Assembly (NCBI GenBank): GCA_964553535.1
Contig: CAZKLK010000030.1
Coordinates: 1 to 14,942 of the forward strand
Direction of reading: 5' to 3'
Source of the DNA: JALHSV01 sp964553535
GTDB taxonomy: Bacteria > Nitrospirota > Thermodesulfovibrionia > Thermodesulfovibrionales > SM23-35
Length of the DNA stretch: 14,942 nucleotides
Shown: one piece after another, positions 14,911-14,942 of the stretch
Layout: the number at the start of each line of letters is the position of its first letter
Position numbering within the stretch: the stretch's first letter is position 1
The notes under the pieces: model-generated
What the model saw: only the letters and a program-made list of their open reading frames with translations
Databases searched by the model: none
Told to the model about the DNA's origin: nothing
Program-made: the position numbers and the translations under genes

Positions 14911-14942
14911 TGGACCGTCATTCCGGCGAACGCCGGAATCCA
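14911..14942. repeat. Edge of a dispersed ATTCC...GGAAT palindromic repeat
   Basis: A perfect 8-base inverted repeat, ATTCCGGC-GAAC-GCCGGAAT (14920-14939), is set in a GTCATTCCGGCGAACGC context. This matches the widely dispersed GTCATTCCCGC...GCGGGAATCCA-type element of many bacterial genomes, similar in form to the neisserial dRS3 repeat. Outer TGGA (14911-14914) and TCCA (14939-14942) are also complementary. The window ends here, so the element's full extent is unknown. Confidence 0.6.

Noticed and set aside
1..14942. CRISPR arrays, tRNA or rRNA genes, riboswitches
   Set aside because: No regularly spaced direct repeats, cloverleaf-like segments or recognisable riboswitch cores were seen on reading. 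Gaps between genes are short, the largest being 282 bases.

Overview
The window reads as chromosomal DNA of a diderm (Gram-negative-type) bacterium. It encodes an Omp85 outer-membrane assembly protein, a TamB-like periplasm-spanning protein and a SurA-type chaperone fragment, plus housekeeping enzymes of vitamin B6 synthesis (PdxA) and tRNA/ribosome modification (TsaB, RimI). The mix of an AmrS radical SAM enzyme, a HicBA remnant, a stand-alone Fe-S RecB-type nuclease and the general look of the proteins suggests a Nitrospirota (Thermodesulfovibrionia-like) or deltaproteobacterial lineage. That placement is an inference from memory of protein families, not from a search. Base composition looks near 50% GC and fairly even. 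No rRNA, tRNA, CRISPR array, phage or complete insertion sequence was recognised.

Layout. Positions 30-10302 form one long minus-strand block, read from high to low coordinate: tamB-like (10302-6229), a seven-POTRA Omp85/BamA-like gene (6232-3557), a short SurA-N-like gene without a PPIase domain (3567-3040), pdxA (2987-2007), a DUF488 gene (1994-1572), a wrecked hicB/hicA toxin-antitoxin remnant (1502-1253), and a PD-(D/E)XK nuclease with an AddB-type iron-sulfur cluster (1244-30). The first three overlap by 4 and 11 bases and are almost certainly co-translated. wrbA (11041-10430) lies upstream on the same strand after a 127-base gap. amrS (11324-12331) is on the plus strand, divergent from wrbA across a 282-base region that carries a palindromic MITE-like repeat. 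amrS converges on rimI with no intergenic base. tsaB-rimI (13475-12332) is an overlapping minus-strand pair, followed upstream by an MFS exporter (14825-13614) whose promoter region holds a perfect inverted repeat. The right edge cuts into a second dispersed palindromic repeat.

How the genes fit together. TamB, Omp85 and the SurA-like protein are a coherent envelope-biogenesis module: periplasmic chaperoning, a periplasm-spanning conduit and beta-barrel insertion. Placing pdxA behind a surA-like gene recalls the surA-pdxA order of enterobacteria. TsaB (t6A37 tRNA modification) and RimI (N-terminal acetylation) are a classical pair. No complete novel system is evident. The observations most worth a second look are the fused hicB-hicA scar, two promoters whose -10 boxes sit exactly six bases before the start codon (predicted leaderless mRNAs for amrS and tsaB), the seven-POTRA Omp85 with its PPIase-less SurA partner, and the palindrome over the exporter promoter.
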